This document shows, piece after piece, positions 21,683 through 32,694 of a stretch of DNA of 64,000 nucleotides (within the stretch, counting starts at the first letter, position 1; each line of letters starts with the position of its first letter). The translations under genes were made by a program, and so were the position numbers. The DNA lies in the NCBI GenBank assembly GCA_021234155.1, contig JAJEKV010000034.1, forward strand, positions 14,928,671-14,992,670, read 5' to 3'. Source of the stretch: Isoetes taiwanensis. Lineage: Eukaryota > Streptophyta > Lycopodiopsida > Isoetales > Isoetaceae. Below the pieces are notes generated by a model that saw only the letters and a program-made list of their open reading frames with translations, searched no databases and was not told the DNA's origin.

Positions 21683-24600
21683 CTGTAGCTTCGCCTCTGA
21701 ATCCCTATTTGCCTTCATGCTCCCTATTCGGTGCCTCCATCCTCCCTATTTGCCTTCGAATCTGACAAAAGAAAACAGGGAAGGTTTCGATCCTTCAAAT
21801 CTAACAACAGAAAACAATGAAAAGCTAAGACAGGGGAATCGCTGGACCTCCACGGGCGGGAGTGCTCGGGATGCGCTGGAATGGCCGGAGTTGGATCCGC
21901 CAGGGGGCCGGAGTAGGAGGCCGCTGGAGTCGACATGCACAGTATGTTGAATAGGGTTTCGAATGCAGATGTGCTGAATAGGGTTTCGAATGGGAACATA
22001 ATACACGCATTTGAAATTATCCCGCCCAATTGGGTGGGAGGGCGGGATGATTAATGTTTGTAAGACATGCCATGGCAAAGTTGAATGATAAATGTCATCT
22101 TTGACCTTTATGCACCAGAACTGCCATGCCACATGAGTTCAATGATAGAGGTATACCTGATTAGGCCAATCCTCAATGGTTCTTTGTTTTTATAGCTTGA
22201 GTTCTTTATGCTCGCGATGTTGGTATGACATATCAAGGTTCAAATCCTTACAATCTACATTTTTTCTATTGCTACATAAATGATGTGCACCACAAGTGGC
22301 ATATATATGCCTCCATGCAATACTTTTGCTGAGTTGCTATTTTTGTTGCTTATTCTGAAAATGATTTGTTTACATTAGCGCTATATGTCCGGACATGTAT
22401 ATTTCTTCTCACTTTTACACGATATCCATCTTCTCACTTTTATGTGATATGCATATGTGAAATAATAATAAAGCACATAAAATGCCAGAGCAAAAGAAGA
22501 GGGAAGGTCCTTCAAATGTATTTTCAGAATCCTAATTGTACCTTATAGATGCAGCACTCTAGATTATTCCATCAGTTAGAGAGTGCAATGTTCCTTTATG
22601 GCATCTTTAAAGCTTCTACTGAGTGTATAAGTCTTCACCTACGAATAGACAAATGAAAAACTGCATTAAATTGTATTGTGAAAGTCACGATCCCAATATG
22701 TTACCAATGACAACAATGATGTTGCTACACTACTGATATAATGATTATGAAGTTTATATCATTGCAATATATGAAGAAATGAGTCCTTACATTAGCACAA
22801 ATGGGTTAGAGAATATTCATAAAAGAAATCACAATCTTTTTATTTTTGAGTTATAATGTTGTGCAATTGCAGAAGCGTTAAAACATCAAAGGTTAAGTGA
22901 AGCATATCAAGATGGGATGATAGAGTGGATTTTAATAAGGTGTAAGTAAGTGAAAAACATACGAAGATTGGGTGGTAGAGTAGGATTTGATGCGTGCTGA
23001 CTGAATGCATTTTATAGAGTGTTAAAGTCGAGATAATTTAGGGGCAATGAAAGCAATGGAGAAGAAAAGGACGATAAGAAATGGATAAAAAAGGACATTA
23101 ATGTAGGGAGTAAAAGGAGAGAGGGTCGGATTTGCAAGGGCAGAGTAGATCAACCAGCTGCAAGGGCAAATTTCGCAGAGAGCTTCTGGCAAGAATCCAA
23201 CTTTGGAAGAATTCATTGGCCGATGAGGAAGAGGCCAACGATCAGTATCAAAAACCCATAGAGATACATATACTTGGGCGTATGTTTGCATTGTAACCAT
23301 ATCACTAGATCTACTATTTTGCAAGTTTATTTCCTTTTATCATGTTGTAATGTTGACTGTTCTGTTCAATAATTCCTTTCTCTTTGTACTTTTACGCCTA
23401 GAGGTACAGATGTCAATGTTGAAAATTTGCACAAAGGCTTCACCCGTATTGATATTAAAAAGAGGGTTCTGTTATTCACCTTGCCCAGATTTGACTAATG
23501 CTATATAATTTGGAGAATATAGCTTTGTTTCATTACGTGTGCATTGAATCCCTCCCTCCCTCCCTCCCTTTGTAATACCATCTATCTCATTTTATTCATT
23601 TCTCCCTCCTTCCCTTTGATTGAGAACGAAGATACCACGCTCATGTGTATGGGGTAGCAAGTGTGAAAATTGAGGAGCCCATTGCACCGACGAGGTTGAC
23701 AAGTTGGAGCACTTCATCCAACTAATTGATGACTTCCTATTTATTAGCGAATGTGCCTTGAGTGAGGTAGGTGGAGGATGGAGTACATGTATCTACCTAT
23801 TGGGTAATGTAGTGCTTTGGCTAACCTCCAATTGTTTGACTCTTTTATTAGATGACAAAGTGCACTGGTGAATTGGTGTTTTAGTATCAAAGGAATTCAC
23901 ATGTGCTGGAATATGTAATGGAGCGCATTTTAAGTTCTATAAATCATTTTGTCCTGAGACGATATCTGATTCCATTATACGAGCCTACCTTCGGGAGGAG
24001 TTGTCTCATATGTAAATCGTGAAACATCGTGGGCAGTTTGAATCAATGACTTACCCATGCATTTCACTTTTACCCCATCTAAGATGTTATCTATAGGAGA
24101 AGCAAAGATATCATGGAAGTAAATGAAAAGCAGTCTTTGATACTTGCCTGATGCCTTATTCTCAAGGGCAACTATGCCCTGGGAATCGACGTCCTTCAAT
24201 TAAGCCTGATAACCAAGCTAATGCCAGCATGATACGAGGTGTTAAAATATATCCATGCATTTTGAGGAAAAAGCAATCCAGGATGTGTTAACGCTGAAGC
24301 TGTAAACCAGGCGCTCCGTAATGCACTTTCTCTCAGGATATAGTTTAAAATATTTTCTTCTGGAAGTTTAAGATATGCATGCTTATGTATGTGTATTATA
24401 TAATGATATATAATCAACATCCGTTTCATTAGAAACATGGAAATTTGATCTTACTTTACTTTTGTGACTTTTTGTGACGTAGCCAAACAATATTATCCAT
24501 GTATTGTGGTTAACAATTTTATATAAGTGATAGCTGTTTTGTTACTCTCTCTTATTTGGAAAGTGTTTTCAAGCATATCAATCCCTCATATACCTAAGAA

Positions 24601-24979
24601 ACAATGAATGAATTCATAATGTGCCACTATGGATAATGCTGCATTTAGCTAAATCACATCTCAACTCTCACTGGCATTATCATTTACCATCTCAATTCGT
24701 GAAATACCTCTAGATTTTCAGTTGTTACTATGCTCATCTTCATCATATATGCTGAAGTCACCATGGACTATTAGGGCATACGCTAATGAGCATGCATCCT
24801 TTCACTTATGCGCAATAATATTGGACATTATCATAACAAATGCAGGCTTTAGTACACAATGAACATTTAAGTATTTGGAACCAATATTATTAGTTGAAAT
24901 TGACACATATTTGTGATGGACGATTAAAGAGATAGTTGGAGAGGTTATCACAAATCAAAAGTGACATACATCTACACTT
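21683..24979. other. Intergenic, no gene supported
   Basis: About 3.3 kb, AT-rich, with short frames only. A 27-bp direct repeat containing GAATAGGGTTTCGAATG occurs at about 21948 and 21974. A (CCCT)n-like tract lies near 23551-23570. Minus-strand stretches at about 24060-24440 (for example LPEENILNYILRESALRSAW) have some coding character with possible splice sites, but I cannot place them in any family. Confidence 0.4.
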
Positions 24980-24980
24980 A

Positions 24981-25011
24981 TACGCGGCAACGACGAGCAC
25001 ACGTTTACTAG
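24981..25011 (+). mobile_element. Degenerate Helitron 3' terminus
   Basis: TACGCGGCAACGACGAGCAC followed by ACGTTTACTAG (end 25011) is a mutated version of the terminus at 25202: the hairpin arms are damaged but the last 13 bases are the same. It is probably an older family member. Confidence 0.55.
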
Positions 25012-25172
25012 ATATGTCGGGCACACAAAGTTAATACATTGATGATACTGTTATTAGATAAATTCAATGAAAATAAATGTCTATTCTTGCAAGCATCAAC
25101 CTGCCTGTGGTGTTGTCGGAAGTTGAACATATGGACGTTAAAGGCTAAGTACAGATACAAGCTAGGACATTA

Positions 25173-25202
25173 GCCCGGCAACGCCGGGCACACGTTTACT
25201 AG
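25173..25202 (+). mobile_element. Helitron 3' terminus
   Basis: Perfect 7-bp hairpin GCCCGGC-AAC-GCCGGGC (25173-25189), then ACACGTTTA and CTAG ending at 25202, followed by T. This is the canonical Helitron 3' end. The 5' end of the element was not found. Confidence 0.8.
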
Positions 25203-27504
25203 TCTATTGTTTAAATTTGGTTTTCCCGACTATCCGAAAACTTTTTAGGATTTTTCTTTAAGGTGGTTTCCCTAGGTTTTAAGAATTTTGGTTACCGGGA
25301 AAACTTCTCGATAGTCCAAAAATTGAGAAAGGATTTTTGTATGATTTCAATGTTGGCCAGATTAGGAATTTTGTCCGGGTAAAGATTGTGTTGGACGTCA
25401 CTCCAGGAGCATGCAGCACGGCATGGAGGCCACGATTGCTACGGCTAGGTTTCGTGGCATGAATTTTTTGTTTCGTATGCTTTTGGCATCCAATTTTTTT
25501 CCTTTTTGAAATCGTGCATGCCATGATTTCTCAGGATCATGCAGTGTTGGATGCACTGGACGGGTGTCCGTGGATTCAGAGCAACTGGAGCCGAATAATC
25601 TTGCTCACTACTCAGAGTTAGGCAACAGTTCTTCTATATTTTTTGTAGGCCGTCTACATGAACAAGGTATTCCTCCTAGAAAAAAATAAGGATTAGATGT
25701 AAAGAGATCTTATGCTGAATTTATACTGGGTTTATGGTGTACAAGTTCTACCTTGGCCGAATCTACATGATAGCATAGTTTTTTTGCATGCAAGCATGGT
25801 CGGCAATACCTTTTGGTAATCTGATACAGGGTTTCCGACTCATAGACATGCATACTTGAACTGATAGCTCCCATGCCAACAAGTAGATGATTTGATGGAG
25901 TAGATCACTTTGGTACTGTCCTACAGATGCCAATGATCCCTAAATGCAGGTCAAATATGTTGGATATGGTTTTGCCCTTGCATAGTCATGCTTCAAATTG
26001 TGACAGACCATGGTCTGTTTTTGTTGGATTTAGAACAGGTATTGTGCACCTCTGATGCTGACACTGACGATTTAAGTGGAGTAAGTAGAAATTTGTTACT
26101 TTATATATCAGCTGAAATCTTGGATCTGCTTATGAGCATGAGAAGATCAAGATTTACCATGCTTTATGGTCTTGATATAGAGAGGGTATTGTTAAATCAA
26201 AGTTATATAATGCTACAGATGATGGTTACACTTTTGTTGTGCAGTGAATAGCAAATGATGCTGAGGATCAGGACCCGATTTTCTTGCAGAATCGCTTGCT
26301 CATGTATCTCTTGCAGCATCATTGCTTGCTCAGGTACCTCACAAATCTGAGTATTTCACAATAAGAACAAAAAGAATGGATACAAAAATGGATGCATTTA
26401 GGGATATTTCATCCCTAATAGGAAGCCGTGGTTTTGGTTATGGTTTTTGCAGTTAACCTTTTGTCAGGCTTGGCTATGGCTTGCAAACCCTAGAGGATCT
26501 TTGCCGTCCAGCATGACCGTTTTGGTAGAAACACCTGGTGGCAATGTAGCATCTACTTCTGGACATGAGATAGATGGAAGCATAAACCCAGAATGCATCT
26601 ACTTCTGGACACGAGATAGATGGAAGCATAAACCCAAAGATTGATATGGCAGATGGTGATTCCAGAGATTTATCCTCAAAAGATCTCAAAGATGCAGTAT
26701 TCAAGGAATTGGTGAGAAAATTTCTTCTGGAATATGAGATTTAGCTTTAATCACTGTATATTGGAAATTCTATTTCAGGTTATACTCTACAGGAACCGTT
26801 TATGATGAAGGGGTGCTGACATGGAAGGATCTGTTGCAAAATTTGTTAAAACAAAATAGCTTTTTAAAGTTGATGCTTTGTAGCTTCATATATCCAGGTA
26901 TATTATAGAATCGAATGTGCTAAGAGATGTTATATGTTGCTTCATTATAAGTTATAGTATTTTTTCTATTAGAGTTTCAATATGTTGTTGCAGATCCTTG
27001 GATCAATTCCTGTTTTGTGGAGCAGATTGTTGACCTGATCTTCATTTATATAGGGTGGACCTTTAATCTTGCTTCTCAATCTAATTTGGTATACCTTTAG
27101 AAGAGTAGTGCTGGAAAATAAAACAACAGAGGCCTTTGGCAATAAATGCAAAAAATTAGTAGCTTTGAGCGGGGCCTTTGGTAATAAACATTGTTAGAAG
27201 AAGCATCTGCTCTTGGAATTTCCGAATTTCTGGATTCTAGCCTCTCAAGTTATATAATGAGAACACATGTTCAGACCTGCATTGAATTAATGTGCCATTT
27301 TTGTAGATCTTGGGTGCTCGATGTTGCAGAATTTTAAATGCAGAAGTGCTAACATATGTACTTTTGGAGACTTTCAAAGAAGTGTTTGCTGGAAGGATAT
27401 ACACCCAGTGTTATGATGAACTGCATTTCTATAAAACATGTCATCCATCATGGAGTTCAGCATGTGCCTACCAGATCCTTCGAAGCTTGATTATAAGTAT
27501 GAAC
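25203..27504. other. Non-coding, likely Helitron interior
   Basis: No gene is recognised. A 43-bp tandem duplication (GCATCTACTTCTGGACATGA and onward) lies at about 26549-26634, with one base difference between its copies. The region lies between two ends of the same Helitron family (25202 and 29787), so it may be the 5' part of the second element. That is inference. Confidence 0.35.
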
Positions 27505-27725
27505 ATGTCTAGATTGCATAGTTCTTATTGTTCACTAAGAAAAGGTTCTAGCTGATCACTTAATAAAAAAGATTGAGACCCTTAGAAGGGAAAGTAATAA
27601 TAACCTGGTCCCGTGCATCCACGATTGCACCTACTATGATTGGTCACACGATTGCTGTTCCTAACGTAAGAGCCCGTATGGTGGGTCACAAACTGGGAGG
27701 ATTCCGGGGACATGCAAGAAAACCC
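27505..27725 (+). pseudogene. rps19: Plastid-type ribosomal protein S19 pseudogene
   Basis: Three frames in sequence spell parts of plastid S19: an N-terminal SLRKG from a frame starting with ATG at 27505, then [11 protein letters not shown], then [31 protein letters not shown] and FRGHA. S19 is a protein of the small ribosomal subunit. The copy is broken by a frameshift between SLRKG and ADHL, a second before GKVIITW, and two deletions (after HTIAV, where the NGREHLPIYITD-type segment is missing, and between HKLG and FRGH). The match is to the plastid and not the mitochondrial version, so this is a nuclear insertion of plastid DNA or a captured piece of one. No flanking rpl2 or rpl22 sequence was recognised. 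Confidence 0.8.
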
Positions 27726-29759
27726 ATATGGCTTTATTATGCACAGGAGAAACACTTAGCAGAGCACAATACCCAGCCACCATTAATATTAGATTAGAGT
27801 TTTTCCCATAATTATTGCTCTTCATTTCATAGTCACTATAAGATGCTTTAGCAGAAATAAGTCTCCTATAATGTTCTTATTTCATTTTGTTTAATTATCA
27901 GGATTGGGCTTACAATTATTCTTTATGTCCATATTCTGCAGAAATCATAAAGCTACAAGTCCGACTTCAACATTACCCTTCTCAATTCAATGATTAACTT
28001 GCATGGGATGGGCAAATTTGTGGCAAATGCTTGGAAAGTAGTTCAAGCAATGTCCCAAAAGTATAACAGGTAGTTTTACTATAACCATCTATATCTTACT
28101 TCGAGCTTACATGTTCTTAAATATTTGTCTATATGTTATCTTCGAGTTTACATGTTCTTAAAAATTTTTTACTAGGACTTAATCATACGTGATGGCATAA
28201 ATTATTAGTAGCTGCACTCATGGAATGGACACTGTCCAAAGTGTAATCACTTCAATGCAGTGAATAGTGTTGATAATGCAGTCAGCTTACTTACTTCCAT
28301 GTCTTCATTTTGTGCATAAATGTTATGTTATTAAATACTTTACATGGCAAAATGAAGGCCAAGCTCTTTTTCAATTTCAACGAGCTTATGGTTGTATGTG
28401 ACAATTCTTGCTTATAGCGTTGCTTTCTATCTCTGAAACGTTGATATCTCATGTTTGACATTGCAGGTGCATTTTTGACATCACACCCTTACGATTCATG
28501 CCACTGTACGAATAGAAAATGACCATGGCTAGCAACTGTCACTCATTCATATCAAGGGCTTCATTATGCTTGCTGCACCAACAGCGTGCAGAGAGGCATT
28601 CAAAATCAGGTGATGGAAGTCTTTCATTTAATGCGTATACACCACAGAACTATGCAAGGCCAAGTAGATTATTTTGCATTTGTATATTATCGACAACGTA
28701 TTTGCTTTTGGTCATGTATTATTTTGCAGGGCTGGAATGTCTGCACAAGAACATTACAAGTCCACAGTACATACTATATAATTGATTTGCCTTAGCTATC
28801 CTAAGGTCACCAATTCAAAATCTGGAGCCACGGCATGAGACGAGCAGAATTAAAGTGAAGAAAGCATATAATCCCAGCTCCTGTTAGAACACAGTTCTTT
28901 TCAATGCAGCGAACACCTATTCTTATGCTCAACTGCCTTCATTTCTTTGTTCCTATCTCATACTGCAGCAAGTTTGACACAGTCAGCAAATACCTCTTTG
29001 CTTTTGCTCAAAGACTCTCTAATGGACACAAACGTAGGAAAAGCATAAGTGTTAATTTGTCATATCATAACCCTGGATACATTTATTCCTTTGGCATGCT
29101 TTATGTATTTCTGTTATTCCACATGCATCTTGAAGCTACAAATACAAAAACACGAGTGTACTATAGTCACAAAATTGTTTTGCATTGTGCTTGGCAATGC
29201 AGACGCAGCGTCAAACAAGTCAGGATTTATAGTCTAAAAGATGCAAATGTTCTATGCAAAATCTTTAAAGTATCATACTTTATCATCCTTCTTTTCATTA
29301 AAATTTTTAAAGTTTTCATCTTAGTGATGAATCATTAATCCAAAGGGCTCCCATATTGCAAGTGCCACAGAGATTATCAAACTCATTGTCCAACTCAGGG
29401 TGATAACGTCCTTTGTAATTCCATGGGTTGCTGTTTGTGCAACATTATATATTCATTGCACACATTTAAGAAAGAAAATTTGAGGTACTTTTGTCAATAA
29501 ACAACCAAGACATTGACCATTTGCAATACTTTTGTCAACAAACAAGCAAGACATTGACCTTTAAAGCTGGAACCCAAAGGGCTCCCATATTGCAAGTTGC
29601 ACACATTTAAAAAGGAATATTTCTGACTATTTTTGTCAGCAAACAAGCAATTGGACTCAAATCTATGGTCACTTCTTCCATATAGCACCAACAAACAAAT
29701 CTAATAAATGCTTCCTCTGCTATTTCTATCTCATTTCTACATCATATATTGTAGCTAAA
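27726..29759. other. AT-rich, no gene supported
   Basis: Short frames only. A pair of related segments (CAAAGGGCTCCCATATTGCAAG at about 29341 and 29574, and CAACAAACAAGCAAGACATTG-like at 29501 and 29535) shows small local duplications. Probably the interior of the Helitron that ends at 29787. Confidence 0.4.
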
Positions 29760-29787
29760 GCCCGGCAACGCCGGGCACCATTACTAG
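29760..29787 (+). mobile_element. Helitron 3' terminus
   Basis: Hairpin GCCCGGC-AAC-GCCGGGC (29760-29776), then ACCATTA and CTAG ending at 29787, followed by T. The arms are the same as at 25202, so both ends belong to one family. Confidence 0.8.
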
Positions 29788-31319
29788 TTATTATTATTTT
29801 TGTTCATTGGATCCTAGCATATTCTCAAAAATATACCCGATCTAGGGTGGGAAAAATTACACCTCAGACCCGCATATTGATGCTCCCCATATGCAAGTAG
29901 TATGTATAAAAATACGTGTCAAAAAGGTAAGTACATGGCCCTAGACCGTTGCAAGTAGAGGGAATTTCTTGAGGCGGCGCCCAAGCGGCGAAGCTGTATT
30001 GCCACCGAGGGAATATTCTCGAGGAAATATTTTGAGGCAATGGACTTTCCCTTACGTAATGCACGTTTGAGCGAATTACCCTCTGGCACGTGGTAAGTGT
30101 GAAAATCTTATTCTCTACTTTGTTTTGGCAGTAAGTACAATTCCGGCATTTTACAGAGATTCAAGTCACAGAGTTGCATTTTGCATAGGTTCAAGGTGGT
30201 CTATGCATAGAAGGTTGTTAACTACATAACCCATAGCCATCACCGCAATCAGAGAACGAAATGCTTTATTTTTTGACCTTTGGAAGTTGTGGCTATGGTG
30301 GCTTTATCTTCTGTAGCGCCGAACATAGATCCCCATAAGCCCCTTCCCATCCTCTTCTTTGTCAGTTTTTTACCTGCAATAGGTGGTTCCAGTAGGTTGA
30401 ATTTCTATAGGCATGTTTCCTGCCCTCCTTCCACTCTTCCGAGTTAATCTACAGATACGGCCATCGGACAAAAGAGTAACAAGTGTGCATTACGTATGGT
30501 TAGATATAAATTAGGTTAAGTGATACCTTTTGAGCTTTTTTTAAGTTTAACCATTGGATTATAAACCATTGAATTGTCAAATATATAAACAATAAATACC
30601 TGAAAATGTACAAATAAATCTCGGACTCACTGGTTTGCAAAATCAAGGCTTCACTGCTGAGCTCCGGTTGCAGTCTCCCACAAACCTCCAGACCTCCTCC
30701 TTTGGTTCCACCATAGTCGACCTAAAGCTTTGCATGCATCAATGTCCACTAATTATTTTGAAGGATAATATAGGATGTGTGCATTAGCAAGGCAATGGAA
30801 GAAGGATTCGGCAACGATGATGGCACCGCGAAGCAGTCCGTCTCTCCAATTGTAAGGCAAGCCCCCAAGCTTCTGTACTGGCGCATGAGAATCAGAGTAG
30901 AAGATGCACGTATTTTTGTTGGTAGGTTTCATTGCCTTGACAAGTAGGGTAACATAATTCTACATGGTACAGTGGAACACAAAACTCATAGATTTGCATC
31001 ATCTCAGGAGCAAGCACAACCTTGGGCTGGTTCTCATTTCGGCGCACTGCTGAATATCATGTGCTATGGAGTGCAGTTTGTTTGAGCAGTTTGGCTTGCT
31101 TTCTATCCACAAAAATGATAGAGTGCACACAGAGGATGGAGCCATTCACACACTCACCCCGGTTTTTGGTCCACTGTTGAAAACATCAGTTTTGGTAGGT
31201 CTACATGTTCTTTTTTCAAAGAATCCTACATGTGGATTTGTGGAGGTATGGTTTTGTTCGATAATGGTGTTCTTTTTTCAGTGGACTAAAACATCCACTA
31301 TTGTTTTGTAGTTTCTTCT
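29788..31319. other. Intergenic, no gene supported
   Basis: No feature is clear. On the minus strand between about 30950 and 30760 there is an open stretch of about 65 codons (for example SDSHAPVQKLGGLPYNWRDG) with coding-like composition. I do not recognise it. Confidence 0.35.
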
Positions 31320-31805
31320 ATTGTGACATGTCATTTTATAATACAATCCACTGTAGGAAAGAATACTTGAATTTCTACATGTCTAATAATTCTATTGTCA
31401 CATGTCTTTATAGATGTAGGAAAGAATATTTGATTCTCTACATGTCCTATACTTCTATTCACATGTCTTTATAGTAGTAGGACAGAGTACTTTATTTGCT
31501 AAGGCATTGTAGGAAAGAATACATGAATTACGACATGTGTAATACTTCTATTGTCACATGTCTTTATAGAAGTAGGAAAGAATACTTGATTCTCTACATG
31601 TCATATGCTTCCATGTCACATGTCTTTATAGTAGTAACTTTATTTGCTAAGGCATTGTAGGAAAGAATACATGAATTACGACATGTGTAATACTTCTATT
31701 GTCACATGTCTTTATAGAAGTAGGAAAGAATACTTGATTCTCTACATGTCCTATCCTTCCATATCACGGGTCTTTATAGTGGTAGGACAAAGTACTTGAT
31801 TTGCT
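31320..31805. repeat. About 60-bp minisatellite with ACATGTCTTTATAG
   Basis: Six or more copies of a unit containing CTTCTATTGTCACATGTC, TTTATAGAAGTAGGAAAG and AATACTTGATTCTCTACATG, some interleaved with TTTGCTAAGGCATTGTAGG. Longer blocks of about 165 bp repeat, for example from about 31498 and 31654. Confidence 0.9.
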
Positions 31806-31845
31806 ACATGTGATGCACGTGCACGATCACATGTCCTTATACTAG
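31806..31845 (+). mobile_element. Helitron-like 3' terminus, second type
   Basis: A 9-bp hairpin (ACATGTGAT...ATCACATGT, 31806-31834, with a G-box-like CACGTG in the loop) is followed by CCTTATA and CTAG ending at 31845, then T. The geometry matches Helitron 3' ends although the hairpin differs from the GCCCGGC family. The preceding minisatellite would be internal, as is common near Helitron ends. Confidence 0.4.
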
Positions 31846-32115
31846 TATTCCATGTAAGACAAGTTACTTCAACTACTTCAATTACTTAACACCTATTTTT
31901 GCATAACAAAACCATCAAGAATTTGATTTGTATTCCTTGAGGGGTGCGGGGACCGGTGCAAAAATGCAATATCTCATCTATTGTCCCTTTACCCCTCATG
32001 CTTATAGAAAACTAGAATGCAAAGGCATTATGAAGATCTCAAAATTGAATTGAACTGAATTTAACTTTAACATCCATGGGAACCAACAAGTCTATCAGAT
32101 CCTCGTGGTGTGTGC

Positions 32116-32117
<2 letters not shown>
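31846..32117. other. Short spacer
   Basis: AT-rich spacer without recognisable features between the hairpin end and the first GA tract. Confidence 0.4.

Positions 32118-32181
<64 letters not shown>
32118..32181. repeat. (GA)n microsatellite, 64 bp
   Basis: A pure GA run preceded by GCGC. It forms one flank of a SINE-like unit whose other flank is a much longer GA run with the same GCGAGAGA start. Confidence 0.98.
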
Positions 32182-32632
<451 letters not shown>

Positions 32633-32694
32633 CTTTTTTATGCCTCAAATCCATTTTTTGAGCATATGCACATGATCTCAGGTCCCAATCAGCT

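Noticed and set aside
24470-24482. TGTGACGT as a possible second LTR start
   Set aside because: The following sequence does not match the LTR at 11470 and no polypurine tract precedes it.
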